Positions 17,234 through 26,093 of a stretch of DNA of 64,000 bases are shown one piece after another. Source of the stretch: Janthinobacterium sp. (GTDB taxonomy: Bacteria; Pseudomonadota; Gammaproteobacteria; Burkholderiales; Burkholderiaceae_D); NCBI RefSeq assembly GCF_009923995.1, contig NZ_RFSK01000016.1, forward strand, positions 1 through 64,000. The letters run 5' to 3'. A program made the position numbers and the translations under genes. Under the pieces are notes generated by a model that was not told the origin of the DNA, searched no databases, and saw only the letters and a program-made list of their open reading frames with translations. Each line of letters opens with the position of its first letter. Positions within the stretch are counted from its first letter, which is position 1.

Positions 17234-17270
17234 GCGCCGGCACCGCCCTGTCTGCAGGCGGTGCCGGCGC
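17234..17270 (-). terminator. Strong hairpin after the amino-acid permease gene
   Basis: Arms GCGCCGGCACCGCC (17234-17247) and GGCGGTGCCGGCGC (17257-17270) pair perfectly over 14 bp with a 9-nt loop, starting 9 bases past the permease stop. No T-run follows on the - strand, so termination would be factor-assisted, or the stem may protect the 3' end. Confidence 0.5.
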
Positions 17271-17278
17271 CGTGGCGC

Positions 17279-18676
17279 TTATGTCTGCGGATGCAGCAGC
17301 GAGCGCCGGCGCGCATAGCCGAAGTAGATGACGAGGCCGATCACCAGCCAGATGGAAAATGCCACCCAGGTGACCCAGCTGAGAAAGCTCATCAGACCCA
17401 CGCACAGGATCACGGCCAGCGCCGGCACGAAGGGCACGCCGGGGCAGCGGAAGGCGCGCGGCAGGTCGGGACGGCGCTTGCGCAGCACCACCACGGCGAC
17501 GGAGACCATGGTGAAGGCGGCCAGGGTGCCGATGTTGATCAGCTCGGCGAGGATATTGAGCGGGATCACGGCGGCGATCAGGCCGAACACGATGCCCACC
17601 AGCCAGGTGGCGAAGAACGGTGTGTGGAAGCGCGGGTGCACGGTCGACAGGCGCTTGGGCAGCAGGCCGTCGCGCGACATGGCGAAGATGATGCGCGTCT
17701 GGCCAAACGCCATCACGAGGATCACGGTGGTCATGCCGAGGATGGCGCCCAGGTCGACGAAGCCGGCGATCCACTTTTCGCCCGCATATTGCAGGGCCAG
17801 CGAGACGGGATGGTCGACGCCGAGGAACTTCTGATAGGGCACGATGCCCGTCATGATGGCCGACACCACCACGTACAGCACGGCGCACACGGCCAGCGAG
17901 CCGATGATGCCGATCGGCAAGTCGCGCGACGGCTTCTTGACTTCCTCGGCGGCCGAGGTGACGGCGTCGAAGCCGATGAAGGCGAAGAAGACGAGGGCGG
18001 CGGCGCTCAGCATGCCGTGATAGCCGAAGGGCATGTAGGGCTGCCAGTTGGCCGGCTGCACGTGGCGCGCGCCGAAGATGATGAACAGCAGCACCACGCC
18101 CACCTTGATGGCGACCATGACGTTGTTCAGGCGCGCCGATTCGCGCACGCCCCAGCCCAGCATGGCCGTCAGGGCCAGCATGATGACGAGGGCCGGCAGG
18201 TTGATGAAGGTGGTCACGCCGGGCAGGGCGCCCGGGGCGGCGGTGAGCGCGACGGGCAGGGTGATGCCAAAGCCCGACAGCAGCGACTGGAAATAGCCGG
18301 ACCAGCCGACGGAGACGGCGGCCGCGGCCAGGCCATACTCGAGCAGCAAGTCCCAGCCTATCATCCAGGCGGCCAGCTCGCCCAGCGTCGCATAGCTGTA
18401 GGTGTAGATGGAGCCGGCCACCGGCACGGTGGAGGCGAATTCCGCATAGCACAGGGCGGCGAAGCAGCAGGCGACGGCCGCCACGACGAAGGACAGCGAC
18501 AGGGCGGGGCCGGCCGTCAGCGCGCCCGTGCCGGTGAGCACGAAAATGCCCGTGCCGACGATGGCGCCGATGCCCATGAGGACAAGGTCGAAGGGCCCCA
18601 GCACCTTGGCCAATCCTCCCGGCTTCTTGCTGTGGGCAATCATGTCATCCAAATTCTTGGTTCTAAATAAGCTCAC
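17279..18676 (-). CDS. APC-family amino acid permease
   Basis: This 465-residue inner-membrane permease is of the APC superfamily, cationic amino acid transporter type. It shows about 12 membrane helices. TM1 carries the signature GIGAIVGTGIFVLTG, the substrate-binding unwound helix of the family, and FFAFIGFDAVTSAAEEVKKPSRDLP is a second family hallmark. The start is GTG at 18676 with AGGAG 8 bases upstream. It is a single-gene unit followed by a strong hairpin. Substrate cannot be named from sequence; homologues are annotated for basic or branched amino acids. Confidence 0.9.
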   Translation of the reverse strand: MSLFRTKNLDDMIAHSKKPGGLAKVLGPFDLVLMGIGAIVGTGIFVLTGTGALTAGPALSLSFVVAAVACCFAALCYAEFASTVPVAGSIYTYSYATLGELAAWMIGWDLLLEYGLAAAAVSVGWSGYFQSLLSGFGITLPVALTAAPGALPGVTTFINLPALVIMLALTAMLGWGVRESARLNNVMVAIKVGVVLLFIIFGARHVQPANWQPYMPFGYHGMLSAAALVFFAFIGFDAVTSAAEEVKKPSRDLPIGIIGSLAVCAVLYVVVSAIMTGIVPYQKFLGVDHPVSLALQYAGEKWIAGFVDLGAILGMTTVILVMAFGQTRIIFAMSRDGLLPKRLSTVHPRFHTPFFATWLVGIVFGLIAAVIPLNILAELINIGTLAAFTMVSVAVVVLRKRRPDLPRAFRCPGVPFVPALAVILCVGLMSFLSWVTWVAFSIWLVIGLVIYFGYARRRSLLHPQT

Positions 18677-18823
18677 TGTCTCTCCTGTGTGTTTTTGTCA
18701 TGGCGCCATTGCCGCCTCGTGGGTAGCACGACGCAGCCAGATTCTAGCCCAGGCGGCCGCCATTCCAGAAGGAAAACCGTACGGTGCCGTGCGCGCCAGC
18801 GACGGGGGCACGGCGGTCCGCCC

Positions 18824-18855
18824 AAAAAAAAGCCCCGGGATGATGGACCGGGGCT
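18824..18855 (-). terminator. Rho-independent terminator of the aga operon
   Basis: On the - strand AGCCCCGG (18855-18848) pairs with CCGGGGCT (18838-18831) around a 9-nt loop and is followed by a run of eight T. It lies 43 bases beyond the stop of the sugar porter gene and closes the six-gene - strand operon. Confidence 0.92.
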
Positions 18856-18898
18856 GTAAAGGAGACTGCTTTAATCGAGTAAATAGTTGCCTGTTTGA

Positions 18899-20692
18899 CT
18901 ATTTCGCAAAATGGGCTTCGATTTCCTCCAGGGTCTTGCCCTTCGTCTCCGGCAGCAGGAAGGCGGCAGCCAGGAAGTACAGCACGGTGCAGCCGGCGCC
19001 GAAGAAGAACAGGGTCGAATAGCCGTGCAAGCCCACGGTGGGTAGGAAGATGGCGGCGATCACCGTCGAGACGAACTGGTTGACCAGCAGGGCGATGCTC
19101 ATGCCGTTCGAACGGATGCGCGTGGGCATCAGCTCGGACAGGGCCAGCCACACGCACACGCCGGGACCGACGGCAAAGCTGGAAACGAAGACGCAGATGG
19201 CAATGGCCACCAGCCAGCCATGCGTGGACGAGGGCACGGGACCGAGGCTGGCCTTCTCGATGCGCAGCGGCGCCTCGCGCCCGGCGGCCGGGTCGGCGAA
19301 CGGGTTCAGGTGCAGCTTGCGGAAGAACACGCCGATCACGCTGTCGGCCTGCACGGCGTCTTCGCGGGCGATCGTCACCTGGCGCAGCACCGGGTCGTCG
19401 CTGCGCAGGCTCTTCACGTTGGTGAACGGGCCGTAGGCGTAGGCGATGGTCAGCTGCTGTGGCGTGCCGTCGGCGGCCGCGCCCAGGGCCGCCAGGGTGG
19501 CCGCATCGAGGTGCACGGTCAGGCCGTCGGCCTGCACCTGCGCCGCGATGGCGGGGCGCACGTCGGCCAGGTGCGCTTCGGCGCCGCGGAACAGCAGGCC
19601 GGCCGCCAGCAGCGAGACGACGATGCCGCCCGTGCCCAGCATCAGCAGGAACTTGCGGCCCTTGCGGTCCACCAGCAGCACGGCCACCACCGTCATCACG
19701 GCGTTCAGCACTTTCAGCAGCACGTCGGCCATGTTGGCGGAAGCGCCCGACAGGCCCGCCTGGTTCAGGATATTGACGACATAGGCGAGGATGGAATTGA
19801 TGCCCGTCGCCTGCGTGCAGGCGAGGATCAAACAGGCCAGCAGGAAGGGCAGCACGTAGCGGCGGCTCAGCAGCGGGTCCTTGGCCTTGGCCGTACCGCT
19901 CGTCTTGGCCGCATTTTCGGGGGTATCGAGCATTTCGCGCAGTTCCAGGTCCGCTTCGGCGGGCAGGCGCGTGCGCAGCAGCGACTGGCGCGCCTGCTCG
20001 ATGCGGCCGCGGCGGGCCAGCCAGCGGGGCGATTCGGCCAGCAGCAGGCTGCCGATGGTAAACACGAGGCCCGGCGTCAGGCAGACCCAGAAGATGCTGC
20101 GCCAGGCGTGGTCCTTGGCGGCGAAGATAGCGGCGATGCGGCCCGCTTCCGGCAAGGCTTGCGCCGCCTGCGTGGCCGTTTCCACCGTCTGCGCCTGCAG
20201 CAGGCCGATCAGGGCGGCGGCCACCAGGCCGATGGTCAGCAGCAGCTGGAACAGGGCCGCGCCCCGGCCACGCTGCTGCGCGGGCAGGCATTCGGCCAGG
20301 TACAGGGGCACGACGACGCCGATCAAGCCGCCGCTGATGCCTTGCAGCAGGCGGCCCAGCAGCAGGGGCAGGTAGCCGTCGGCCAGGGCGATCAGCGGGA
20401 TGCTGGCGCTGAACAGGGCGCCGGCCAGGAACATCACCCAGCGCCGGCCCAGCAGGTCGGACAGGGCGCCGGCGAACAGCGACGAGAGGACCGAGCCCAG
20501 CAGCACGGCGGCGACGATAAAGCTCAGCTGCTGGGCCGTCAGTTTCCAGGCCACGGAGGCCGTCGATTCCAGGTAGGGCAGGGCGCCGGCGATGATGCCG
20601 ATGTCTATGCCGTAGAGCAATCCCCCCATGCCGGCAATAAATAGCAGGTAGCGCATGGCCCACACGGGGGCCTTGTGTGACGTGTCGTGCAT
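18899..20692 (-). CDS. MFS sugar porter with enlarged periplasmic loop, AgaP/NagP-like role
   Basis: This 597-residue transporter of the MFS sugar-porter family should import GalNAc or a related amino sugar. Family marks are DLLGRRW (79-85), AESPRWLARRGR (219-230), the second-half VDRKGRK (341-347) and PETKGKTLEEIE at the C-terminus. About 120 residues (369-490) are inserted between TM9 and TM10, making it about 25% longer than usual members; the loop should be periplasmic. The start at 20692 has CGGAG upstream. It is the last gene of the operon, 38 bases behind the deacetylase, which suggests it feeds the pathway. It is not homologous to PTS components; substrate is inferred from context. 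Confidence 0.85.
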   Translation of the reverse strand: MHDTSHKAPVWAMRYLLFIAGMGGLLYGIDIGIIAGALPYLESTASVAWKLTAQQLSFIVAAVLLGSVLSSLFAGALSDLLGRRWVMFLAGALFSASIPLIALADGYLPLLLGRLLQGISGGLIGVVVPLYLAECLPAQQRGRGAALFQLLLTIGLVAAALIGLLQAQTVETATQAAQALPEAGRIAAIFAAKDHAWRSIFWVCLTPGLVFTIGSLLLAESPRWLARRGRIEQARQSLLRTRLPAEADLELREMLDTPENAAKTSGTAKAKDPLLSRRYVLPFLLACLILACTQATGINSILAYVVNILNQAGLSGASANMADVLLKVLNAVMTVVAVLLVDRKGRKFLLMLGTGGIVVSLLAAGLLFRGAEAHLADVRPAIAAQVQADGLTVHLDAATLAALGAAADGTPQQLTIAYAYGPFTNVKSLRSDDPVLRQVTIAREDAVQADSVIGVFFRKLHLNPFADPAAGREAPLRIEKASLGPVPSSTHGWLVAIAICVFVSSFAVGPGVCVWLALSELMPTRIRSNGMSIALLVNQFVSTVIAAIFLPTVGLHGYSTLFFFGAGCTVLYFLAAAFLLPETKGKTLEEIEAHFAK

Positions 20693-20730
20693 GAAAACTC
20701 CGGGACGGGGTTGAGGTGAGGTGAAGTGGT

Positions 20731-21825
20731 CTAGCGGGTGGAAAGATCGATGGCCGTGCCTTCGACGAAGACGGACACTGGCTGCAGTGCCGAATCGAGG
20801 ACGACGATGTCGGCCCAGGCGCCCGGTGCCAGGCGGCCCCGTTCGGATTCGCCCAGGTAGTCGGCGGGGTACAGCGAGAGGCGGTTCGAGGCGTCGGCCA
20901 GGTCCAGGCCCAGCTCGACGAAATTGCGCAGGGCCTGGTCCATGGTCAGCACGCTGCCGGCCAGCGAGCCCGTGGCCAGGCGTACGCAGCCCAGGCATTT
21001 GTAGACGCGCTGCGTGCCCAGGCCGTATTCGCCGTCCGGCATGCCGGTGGCCGAGGTGGCGTCCGTCACGCCGTACAGGCGGGGGATGGCGCGCAGGGCC
21101 GCGCGCAGGGCGCCCTTGGCCACGTGCTGCAGGTCGGGGATGATTTCCGCGTACTCGGCGTGCGCCAGCGCGGCGCCCACCATGCCCGGGTCGTAGTGGG
21201 TCATGCCCGTCATGCCGTTGTACAGGTGGGTAAAGCCGGAGACGCCGGCCTTGAGTGCCGCCACGCCGTCGTCGAACGTGCCGGCGCTGTGGCCGATCTG
21301 CACGCGGATGCCCATCGCCGCCAGCTGCGGGATCAGTTCCAGGTGGCCGGGGATTTCCGGCGCCATGGTCAGCACCTTGATGGGGGCGATGGCGTGGAAG
21401 CGCTGCACCAGCGCCAGGCTGGCCTGCACCACGTCGGGCGGCTGCGCGCCCAGGCGGTGCAGATTCAGAAACGGGCCTTCCAGGTGCACGCCCAGCATGC
21501 GCGCGCCGTTGGCGGGGCGCCCGGCGATGACGCCGGCCAGGCCTTGCAGGGCGCGCAGGATCGACGGCTCCTTCGCCGTCAGGGTGGTGCCCAGCAGGGC
21601 CGTGGTGCCGTGACGCGCATGCACCTGCGCCACGGTGGCGCCCGCGTTGCCGCCTTCCATGATGTCGACGCCGGCCGCGCCATGCACGTGCAGGTCGATG
21701 AAGCCGGGCAGGATGGTCAGCGCGCTGTCGGCGGCAGGGTCTTCTTGTATCTGGACGATACGCTGGTCAAAGGTGATGGTGCCCGTGATCCAGCCAGATG
21801 GGGTAAGGATTCTGCCGCTCAGCAT
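20731..21825 (-). CDS. N-acetyl-hexosamine-6-phosphate deacetylase (AgaA/NagA family)
   Basis: This 364-residue amidohydrolase removes acetate from GalNAc-6-P or GlcNAc-6-P. The metal site shows HVH (His46, His48) in FIDLHVHGAAG, Glu116 in GVHLEGPFLN, and His residues in IGHSAGTFDD and GFTHLYNGM. The catalytic Asp is in GVTDATSATGMPDG. Length is close to NagA (about 380). It sits 3 bases downstream of the DeoR-type regulator gene. AgaS and AgaZ in the operon favour a GalNAc-6-P role over GlcNAc-6-P, but the sequence alone does not separate the two. Confidence 0.9.
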   Translation of the reverse strand: MLSGRILTPSGWITGTITFDQRIVQIQEDPAADSALTILPGFIDLHVHGAAGVDIMEGGNAGATVAQVHARHGTTALLGTTLTAKEPSILRALQGLAGVIAGRPANGARMLGVHLEGPFLNLHRLGAQPPDVVQASLALVQRFHAIAPIKVLTMAPEIPGHLELIPQLAAMGIRVQIGHSAGTFDDGVAALKAGVSGFTHLYNGMTGMTHYDPGMVGAALAHAEYAEIIPDLQHVAKGALRAALRAIPRLYGVTDATSATGMPDGEYGLGTQRVYKCLGCVRLATGSLAGSVLTMDQALRNFVELGLDLADASNRLSLYPADYLGESERGRLAPGAWADIVVLDSALQPVSVFVEGTAIDLSTR

Positions 21826-21828
21826 GTA

Positions 21829-22596
21829 TTATTCCGCTATAAAAAGTTCGATGCCCAGCTTGTGCAGCCCTTCGCGGTACTCCTGGCTGATGCTGGCATC
21901 GGTGATGACGGTATCGACGCGGTCCAGCTGCACGATGCGGTGCAGGCTGACGCGGCCGAACTTCGAGGCGTCCGTGAGGACGATGATTTTCTTCGCCCGT
22001 TCCACCATCTTGTGGTTCAGGCTCGCTTCCGCTTCGTGGTGGGTGGTCACGCCGAACTGCAGGTCGAAGCCGTCCACGCCCAGGAACAGCTTGTCGAAGC
22101 TGTAGGCTTGCAAACAGGTCTCGGCCTGGCTGCCCTGGATGGACAGCGACTGCTTGCGCAGCAGGCCGCCCGTGAGGATCAGGTCCACGCCCGGCGCGTC
22201 GGCCAGTTCCCACGCGATGTTCAGGCCATTCGTCGCCACCGTCACGCCCGTGGCGTCGCGCAGATGGCGCGCCAGCGAGATGGTGGTGGTGCCCGAGTCG
22301 ATGATGATGTTGTCGCCCGGTTCCACCAGCCGCGCCGCATAGGCGCCGATGCGCTCCTTCTGCTCGTGGTTGATGGCATCCTTCTGGCGTATCGTGTGCT
22401 CGGGCGGCGGCGTGCGCGTCAGGGTCGCGCCGCCGTGGCTGCGCGTGGCCATGCCCTGCGCTTCCAGCGCATTCAAGTCGCTGCGGATGGTGACCGCGGA
22501 CACGCCGAGTTTTTCCACCAGATCGGTCACTTGCACCGAGCCCTGCTGGGCAAGCATTTGGAGGATGGATTCACGGCGTTGGCTGGTATTTCGCAT
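21829..22596 (-). CDS. agaR: DeoR-family transcriptional regulator, AgaR-like
   Basis: This 255-residue DeoR/GlpR-type repressor has an N-terminal winged HTH (QRRESILQMLAQQGSVQVTDLVEKLGVSAVTIRSDLNALEAQG). Its C-terminal phosphosugar-sensor domain follows (GDNIIIDSGTTTISLARHL, ATNGLNIAWELADAPGVDLILTGG, FLGVDGFDLQFGVTTHHEAEA, IIVLTDASKFG). AgaR proteins repress GalNAc genes and respond to a pathway sugar phosphate. The gene lies inside the operon it should control. CGAAAG-type repeats near all three promoters of the locus resemble the CTTTCGTTT elements of AgaR sites in enterobacteria, which supports the name. Confidence 0.88.
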   Translation of the reverse strand: MRNTSQRRESILQMLAQQGSVQVTDLVEKLGVSAVTIRSDLNALEAQGMATRSHGGATLTRTPPPEHTIRQKDAINHEQKERIGAYAARLVEPGDNIIIDSGTTTISLARHLRDATGVTVATNGLNIAWELADAPGVDLILTGGLLRKQSLSIQGSQAETCLQAYSFDKLFLGVDGFDLQFGVTTHHEAEASLNHKMVERAKKIIVLTDASKFGRVSLHRIVQLDRVDTVITDASISQEYREGLHKLGIELFIAE

Positions 22597-22631
22597 GGTG
22601 GCGGGCTCGGTAAAAAGTGAAAATACCGAGC

Positions 22632-23975
22632 TTAACAGATTGCCGCTTCGGCAATGGCGGGGACTGCCGCATTGCGGTTGCAGGCACGCGCATATTGCGC
22701 CAGCAGGCTGCCGATCTTGTGCTCGATCAAGGCCGGCGCCTTGGCTGCCAGGCTGCCCTGCACGACGGCCAGGTACTGTTCCGGCAAGTGCTGGCTCAGG
22801 AGCGGTAGGGGAATGTCCACGCTCTCCAGATTGGCCAGCAGCCTGGCGACGGCAGCCGCCACTTCCAGCTCGCCCCAGTAGTAGCGGCAACGGTCGCTCA
22901 AGCCGTAGCGGCGCATCAATCGCTGCTCTTCCGGCGTGCCCAGGTAATGCTTGATCCAGTTCTTCGGCTTGGCCACCATGACGTCGTCGAGCACCTGCAT
23001 CAGCTGCGAGGTGGCGGGCGCCGGCAGCAGTTCTTCCTCGATCTGGCACAGGGCGAACAGCGCTTCGCGCAGGGCGAAGGTGGCGGCCGGGCCCACTTTC
23101 AGGATGGCGAAATGGTCGCGCACCATGGCGTGCAGGGCGGACTCGCGCTGGTAGTCGGTGGAATGGGCTTCGAACACGAGGCCGGGCTGCTCGGCGACAA
23201 AGGCCGACAGCTCGGCGGCGGCATCGGCGTCGTAATGCTGGATGCTGCGCTGGTCGAAATCGACGCCCGGCTGCACCACCATGGCGATGACGCGGCGCCA
23301 GGCGCCATGCAGGCCGTTGTCGAGGAAGGCGCGGCAATGCACGTCGAGCGTGCGGCGCGCCGCCTGCGGGCTGGTGACGGCGCCGGCCTGCGCCAGCGAC
23401 GCTTCGCCGCCCGGAATCGGCACTTCCGTGCCGATCACGTAGACGGGCGGGGCGAAGCCGGCGGCGGCGGCGGCCTGCTCGGCCACCTTGCACAGGCGCG
23501 CCGAGCGGGCCGCCACGGTTTCATCGTCCAGCTGCAAGGGATCATCAACGCAGCGCATGCTGCAATCGAGGTGAATCTTGTGGAAGCCGGCCGACGCATA
23601 CGCGGCGATCAGGGTCTCGGCGTGGTCCATGGCGGTGGCCGCGTCCAGGTGCTGCCAGGCGTTCGGACCGAGGTGGTCGCCGCCCAGCACCAGGCGGGCG
23701 GCAGGGAAACCCTCTTCCCGCGCCATTGCCAGCATGGCGTCGCGGAAGGCGGCTGGCGTCATGCCCGTGTAGCCGCCGAACTGGTCGACCTGGTTCGACG
23801 TCGCCTCGACCAGCAGCACCGTGTCGTAGTCCAGCGCCACGCGCATGGCGGCGCGCAGCACGCTCGGGTGGCTGCAGCAGACGGCGTACAGGCCCACGCG
23901 CTCGCCGCGGCGGTGCGCCTTGATCACTTGCTGGATGGGCGAAAGCGTAAAGGTCGGGGTTTCCACTGGATTCAT
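22632..23975 (-). CDS. agaZ: AgaZ/GatZ/KbaZ-family protein (tagatose pathway)
   Basis: This 447-residue protein is of the D-tagatose-1,6-bisphosphate aldolase GatZ/KbaZ family: SPIQQVIKAHRRGERVGLYAVCCSHP, LLVEATSNQVDQFGGYTGM, LGGDHLGPNAWQ, GFHKIHLDCSM, VIGTEVPIPGGE and FEAHSTDYQ. GatZ was described as a non-catalytic aldolase subunit; later work on GalNAc pathways proposed a tagatose-6-P kinase role for AgaZ. No class II catalytic partner (AgaY/KbaY/GatY) is in the window, so the aldolase must be elsewhere. It lies between the ROK kinase (5-base gap) and agaR genes and is the main reason to read the operon as GalNAc rather than GlcNAc catabolism. Confidence 0.88.
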   Translation of the reverse strand: MNPVETPTFTLSPIQQVIKAHRRGERVGLYAVCCSHPSVLRAAMRVALDYDTVLLVEATSNQVDQFGGYTGMTPAAFRDAMLAMAREEGFPAARLVLGGDHLGPNAWQHLDAATAMDHAETLIAAYASAGFHKIHLDCSMRCVDDPLQLDDETVAARSARLCKVAEQAAAAAGFAPPVYVIGTEVPIPGGEASLAQAGAVTSPQAARRTLDVHCRAFLDNGLHGAWRRVIAMVVQPGVDFDQRSIQHYDADAAAELSAFVAEQPGLVFEAHSTDYQRESALHAMVRDHFAILKVGPAATFALREALFALCQIEEELLPAPATSQLMQVLDDVMVAKPKNWIKHYLGTPEEQRLMRRYGLSDRCRYYWGELEVAAAVARLLANLESVDIPLPLLSQHLPEQYLAVVQGSLAAKAPALIEHKIGSLLAQYARACNRNAAVPAIAEAAIC

Positions 23976-23980
23976 CGTTC

Positions 23981-24928
23981 TCAAGCCTTTGTATGTTGTC
24001 GTATCAATAGGGCCGCGCCGCGCGCGCCGCCGGCGTCGCCAAAGCGGGGCGGCAGGATGGGCGGCACGTGCACGCCGGGGAACAAATGGCGTTTCACGGC
24101 GGCCGGCAGCCTGTCGTACAGGTGCGGCAGCTTGGACAGGCCGCCGCCGAGCACGATGACGTGCGGGTCGTAGGCCAGCACCAGGCCGGCCAGCGCGTGG
24201 CCGAGCAGGTCGAGGTGCACGGCCACCGTGCGTTCGGCCACGGCGTCGCCCATGTTGGCGCGGGCGACGATGGCCAATGGTTCGGCGCCATCGCCGCCGA
24301 AATGCGCATGCAGCTTGCGCATGGCGGGGCCGGAGACATAGCGTTCCAGGCAGCCCGCCTTGCCGCAGGGGCAGGCATATTCCGCCAGGCCGTGCTGCGC
24401 CAGCAGGGTGGCGGGCAGGCTCCAGTGGCCCCACTCGCCGGCCACGCCATTGAAGCCGCGCAGCAGCTGGCCGCCCACGCAATAGCCGCCGCCGGCGCCC
24501 GTGCCGAGGATGGCGCCGAACATGCTGGCCGCATGGTCGGCCGCGCCGCCCTGCGCTTCCGACAGGGCGAAGCACTGGCAGTCGTTGCCGATGGCGACGG
24601 GGCGCTGCAAGGCCTGCTGCAGCGTCTGCGCCACGAGGCGGCCGTTCAGGGCCGGCACGTTGGAACTGAGCTGGCGGCCGCTGGCGCTGTCGATCACGCC
24701 GGGCAGGCCGATGCCGACGGGCGCCGCCATGCCGAGCGCGGCGTCGCCGCGCGCCACCAGGCCGGTGATGGCTTGCACGAAGGCGGCAAAATCGTCGCCC
24801 GGCGTGGCGACGCGCTCGCGGAAGACTTCCTCCAGCGCGCCATCGCGGTCGGCAAACGCCACCAGCTCCATCTTGCTGCCGCCGATGTCGATGCCGTGAA
24901 AGCCTGGCAGTTGATTAGAATTGGTCAT
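23981..24928 (-). CDS. ROK-family amino sugar kinase (AgaK/NagK-like)
   Basis: This ROK kinase of about 315 residues should phosphorylate GalNAc (or GlcNAc) at C6 with ATP. The N-terminal phosphate loop is GIDIGGSKMELV. NDCQCFALSEA and ILGTGAGGGYCVGG are ROK signatures, GVAGEWGHWSL holds the first zinc ligand, and CPCGKAGCLERYVSG is the zinc-binding ROK signature. A C-terminal VIVLGGGLSKL motif closes the fold. The start is either ATG 24928 or 24934; both lie inside the 3' end of agaS, so the genes overlap and are probably coupled. AgaK of Shewanella is a characterised kinase in comparable non-PTS loci. Confidence 0.87.
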   Translation of the reverse strand: MTNSNQLPGFHGIDIGGSKMELVAFADRDGALEEVFRERVATPGDDFAAFVQAITGLVARGDAALGMAAPVGIGLPGVIDSASGRQLSSNVPALNGRLVAQTLQQALQRPVAIGNDCQCFALSEAQGGAADHAASMFGAILGTGAGGGYCVGGQLLRGFNGVAGEWGHWSLPATLLAQHGLAEYACPCGKAGCLERYVSGPAMRKLHAHFGGDGAEPLAIVARANMGDAVAERTVAVHLDLLGHALAGLVLAYDPHVIVLGGGLSKLPHLYDRLPAAVKRHLFPGVHVPPILPPRFGDAGGARGAALLIRQHTKA

Positions 24929-26063
24929 GGCCATAGATGGTGACGCCCTGCACGACACGGTTGACGATGCCGCCGGCGAATGGATTGTCGGGGCGCAGTT
25001 GCAGCAGCGCGGACTGGTGCAGCGCAAATTGCTGCGCCATCAGCAGCCATAAAGGCGCCAGCCAGGCGTCGGGCCAGGCCGGCGCGTCGGCCGCCAGGTT
25101 GGCAGACAAGTCGCCGCCGATGCCCACCGTCAGGCAGCGCTGCGCCACGCTGTCGCGCTGCAGTTCCTGCAGTAAATCGTCTTCGTACTGGCGCGCCAGC
25201 GGCTTGCTGCTGCGCAGCAGGATCACCAGCGACTCCGTCGTGACGGCCGATTTCGGGCCGTGGCGGAAGCCCAGCGGCGTATTTGCCATGGCCATCACGC
25301 GCCCGCCCGTCAATTCCAGGATTTTCAGGGCAGCTTCCTTGGCCAGCGCCTCCAGCGGGCCGCTGCCCAGGTAGACGACGCGCTGCACGGGGGTTGATCC
25401 CAGGTCCGCCACGGGGGCCGACCAGTCGCGCAAGGCCTGTTCGCCCAGCTGCGCCAGGGTGCCCAGGCGGGCGAGGTCCGAGTCCTTGCCCAGCACGGCC
25501 AGCGCCGCCAGCAGCATGCTGGTAAAGCTGCTGGTCATGGCGAAGCCGCGGTCGCAGCTACCGGCCGGCATCAGCAGGTTATAGGTGTTGCTGTCGTTGG
25601 CGCCCTGGCGCGCCAGCTTGCCGTCCGCATTGCAGGTGATGTTCAAAAAGCGCGCGCCGGGCACGACCTGGCGCAGCAGTTCCACGGCGGCCAGGCTTTC
25701 CGGGCTGTCGCCGCTGCGGGCAAACGAGACGAGCAGGGTGGGCGCCTCCGCTTCCAGATACAGCTCATGGTGGGTCAGCAGGGTGGTGGTGGCGAGGGCG
25801 CGGATCTGCGCGGGCCAGGCTGCATTCAGGGTATCGGCGACGATTTCGCCGACATAGGCCGAACTGCCGGCGCCCGTCAGGATGACGCGCTGCGCCGGGT
25901 TGGACAGGGCCTCGCCCAGGAAGGCGGCCAGGGCGGCCTGCTCGTCGCGCAAAATGGCGGCCAGCGCGCGCCAGATGGCGGGCTGGTGGGCGATTTCCTC
26001 GGCCGTGTACAGGCCGCCGATGTCGCGCCAGGATTGTGTGTCACGCTGCAGAAGGGTAGTCAT
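24915..26063 (-). CDS. agaS: SIS-domain sugar isomerase/deaminase AgaS
   Basis: This 382-residue AgaS-family protein converts galactosamine-6-P to tagatose-6-P and ammonia. Two SIS domains are visible: about 40-190 (RVILTGAGSSAYVGEIVADTL, LLVSFARSGDSPESLAAVELL) and about 215-370 (VVYLGSGPLEALAKEAALKILELTGGRVMAMANTPLGFRHGPKS). The RHGPKS stretch is the family's catalytic-site region. It is the first gene of the - strand operon, with a clear sigma-70 promoter and a tandem repeat upstream. The alternative reading, a GlcN-6-P deaminase (NagB-II), is chemically close and not excluded. Confidence 0.9.
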   Translation of the reverse strand: MTTLLQRDTQSWRDIGGLYTAEEIAHQPAIWRALAAILRDEQAALAAFLGEALSNPAQRVILTGAGSSAYVGEIVADTLNAAWPAQIRALATTTLLTHHELYLEAEAPTLLVSFARSGDSPESLAAVELLRQVVPGARFLNITCNADGKLARQGANDSNTYNLLMPAGSCDRGFAMTSSFTSMLLAALAVLGKDSDLARLGTLAQLGEQALRDWSAPVADLGSTPVQRVVYLGSGPLEALAKEAALKILELTGGRVMAMANTPLGFRHGPKSAVTTESLVILLRSSKPLARQYEDDLLQELQRDSVAQRCLTVGIGGDLSANLAADAPAWPDAWLAPLWLLMAQQFALHQSALLQLRPDNPFAGGIVNRVVQGVTIYGHDQF

Positions 26064-26093
26064 GTGAGGTCAGTAAAGTGTTTGTTGTGAGAA

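Noticed and set aside
20731-26063. Reading the - strand operon as a GlcNAc (chitin) nag operon
   Set aside because: AgaS, AgaZ, AgaR-like operators and the two alpha-GalNAc-type glycosidases fit GalNAc better; no chitinase or classical NagB is present. GlcNAc use is still possible as a side activity.
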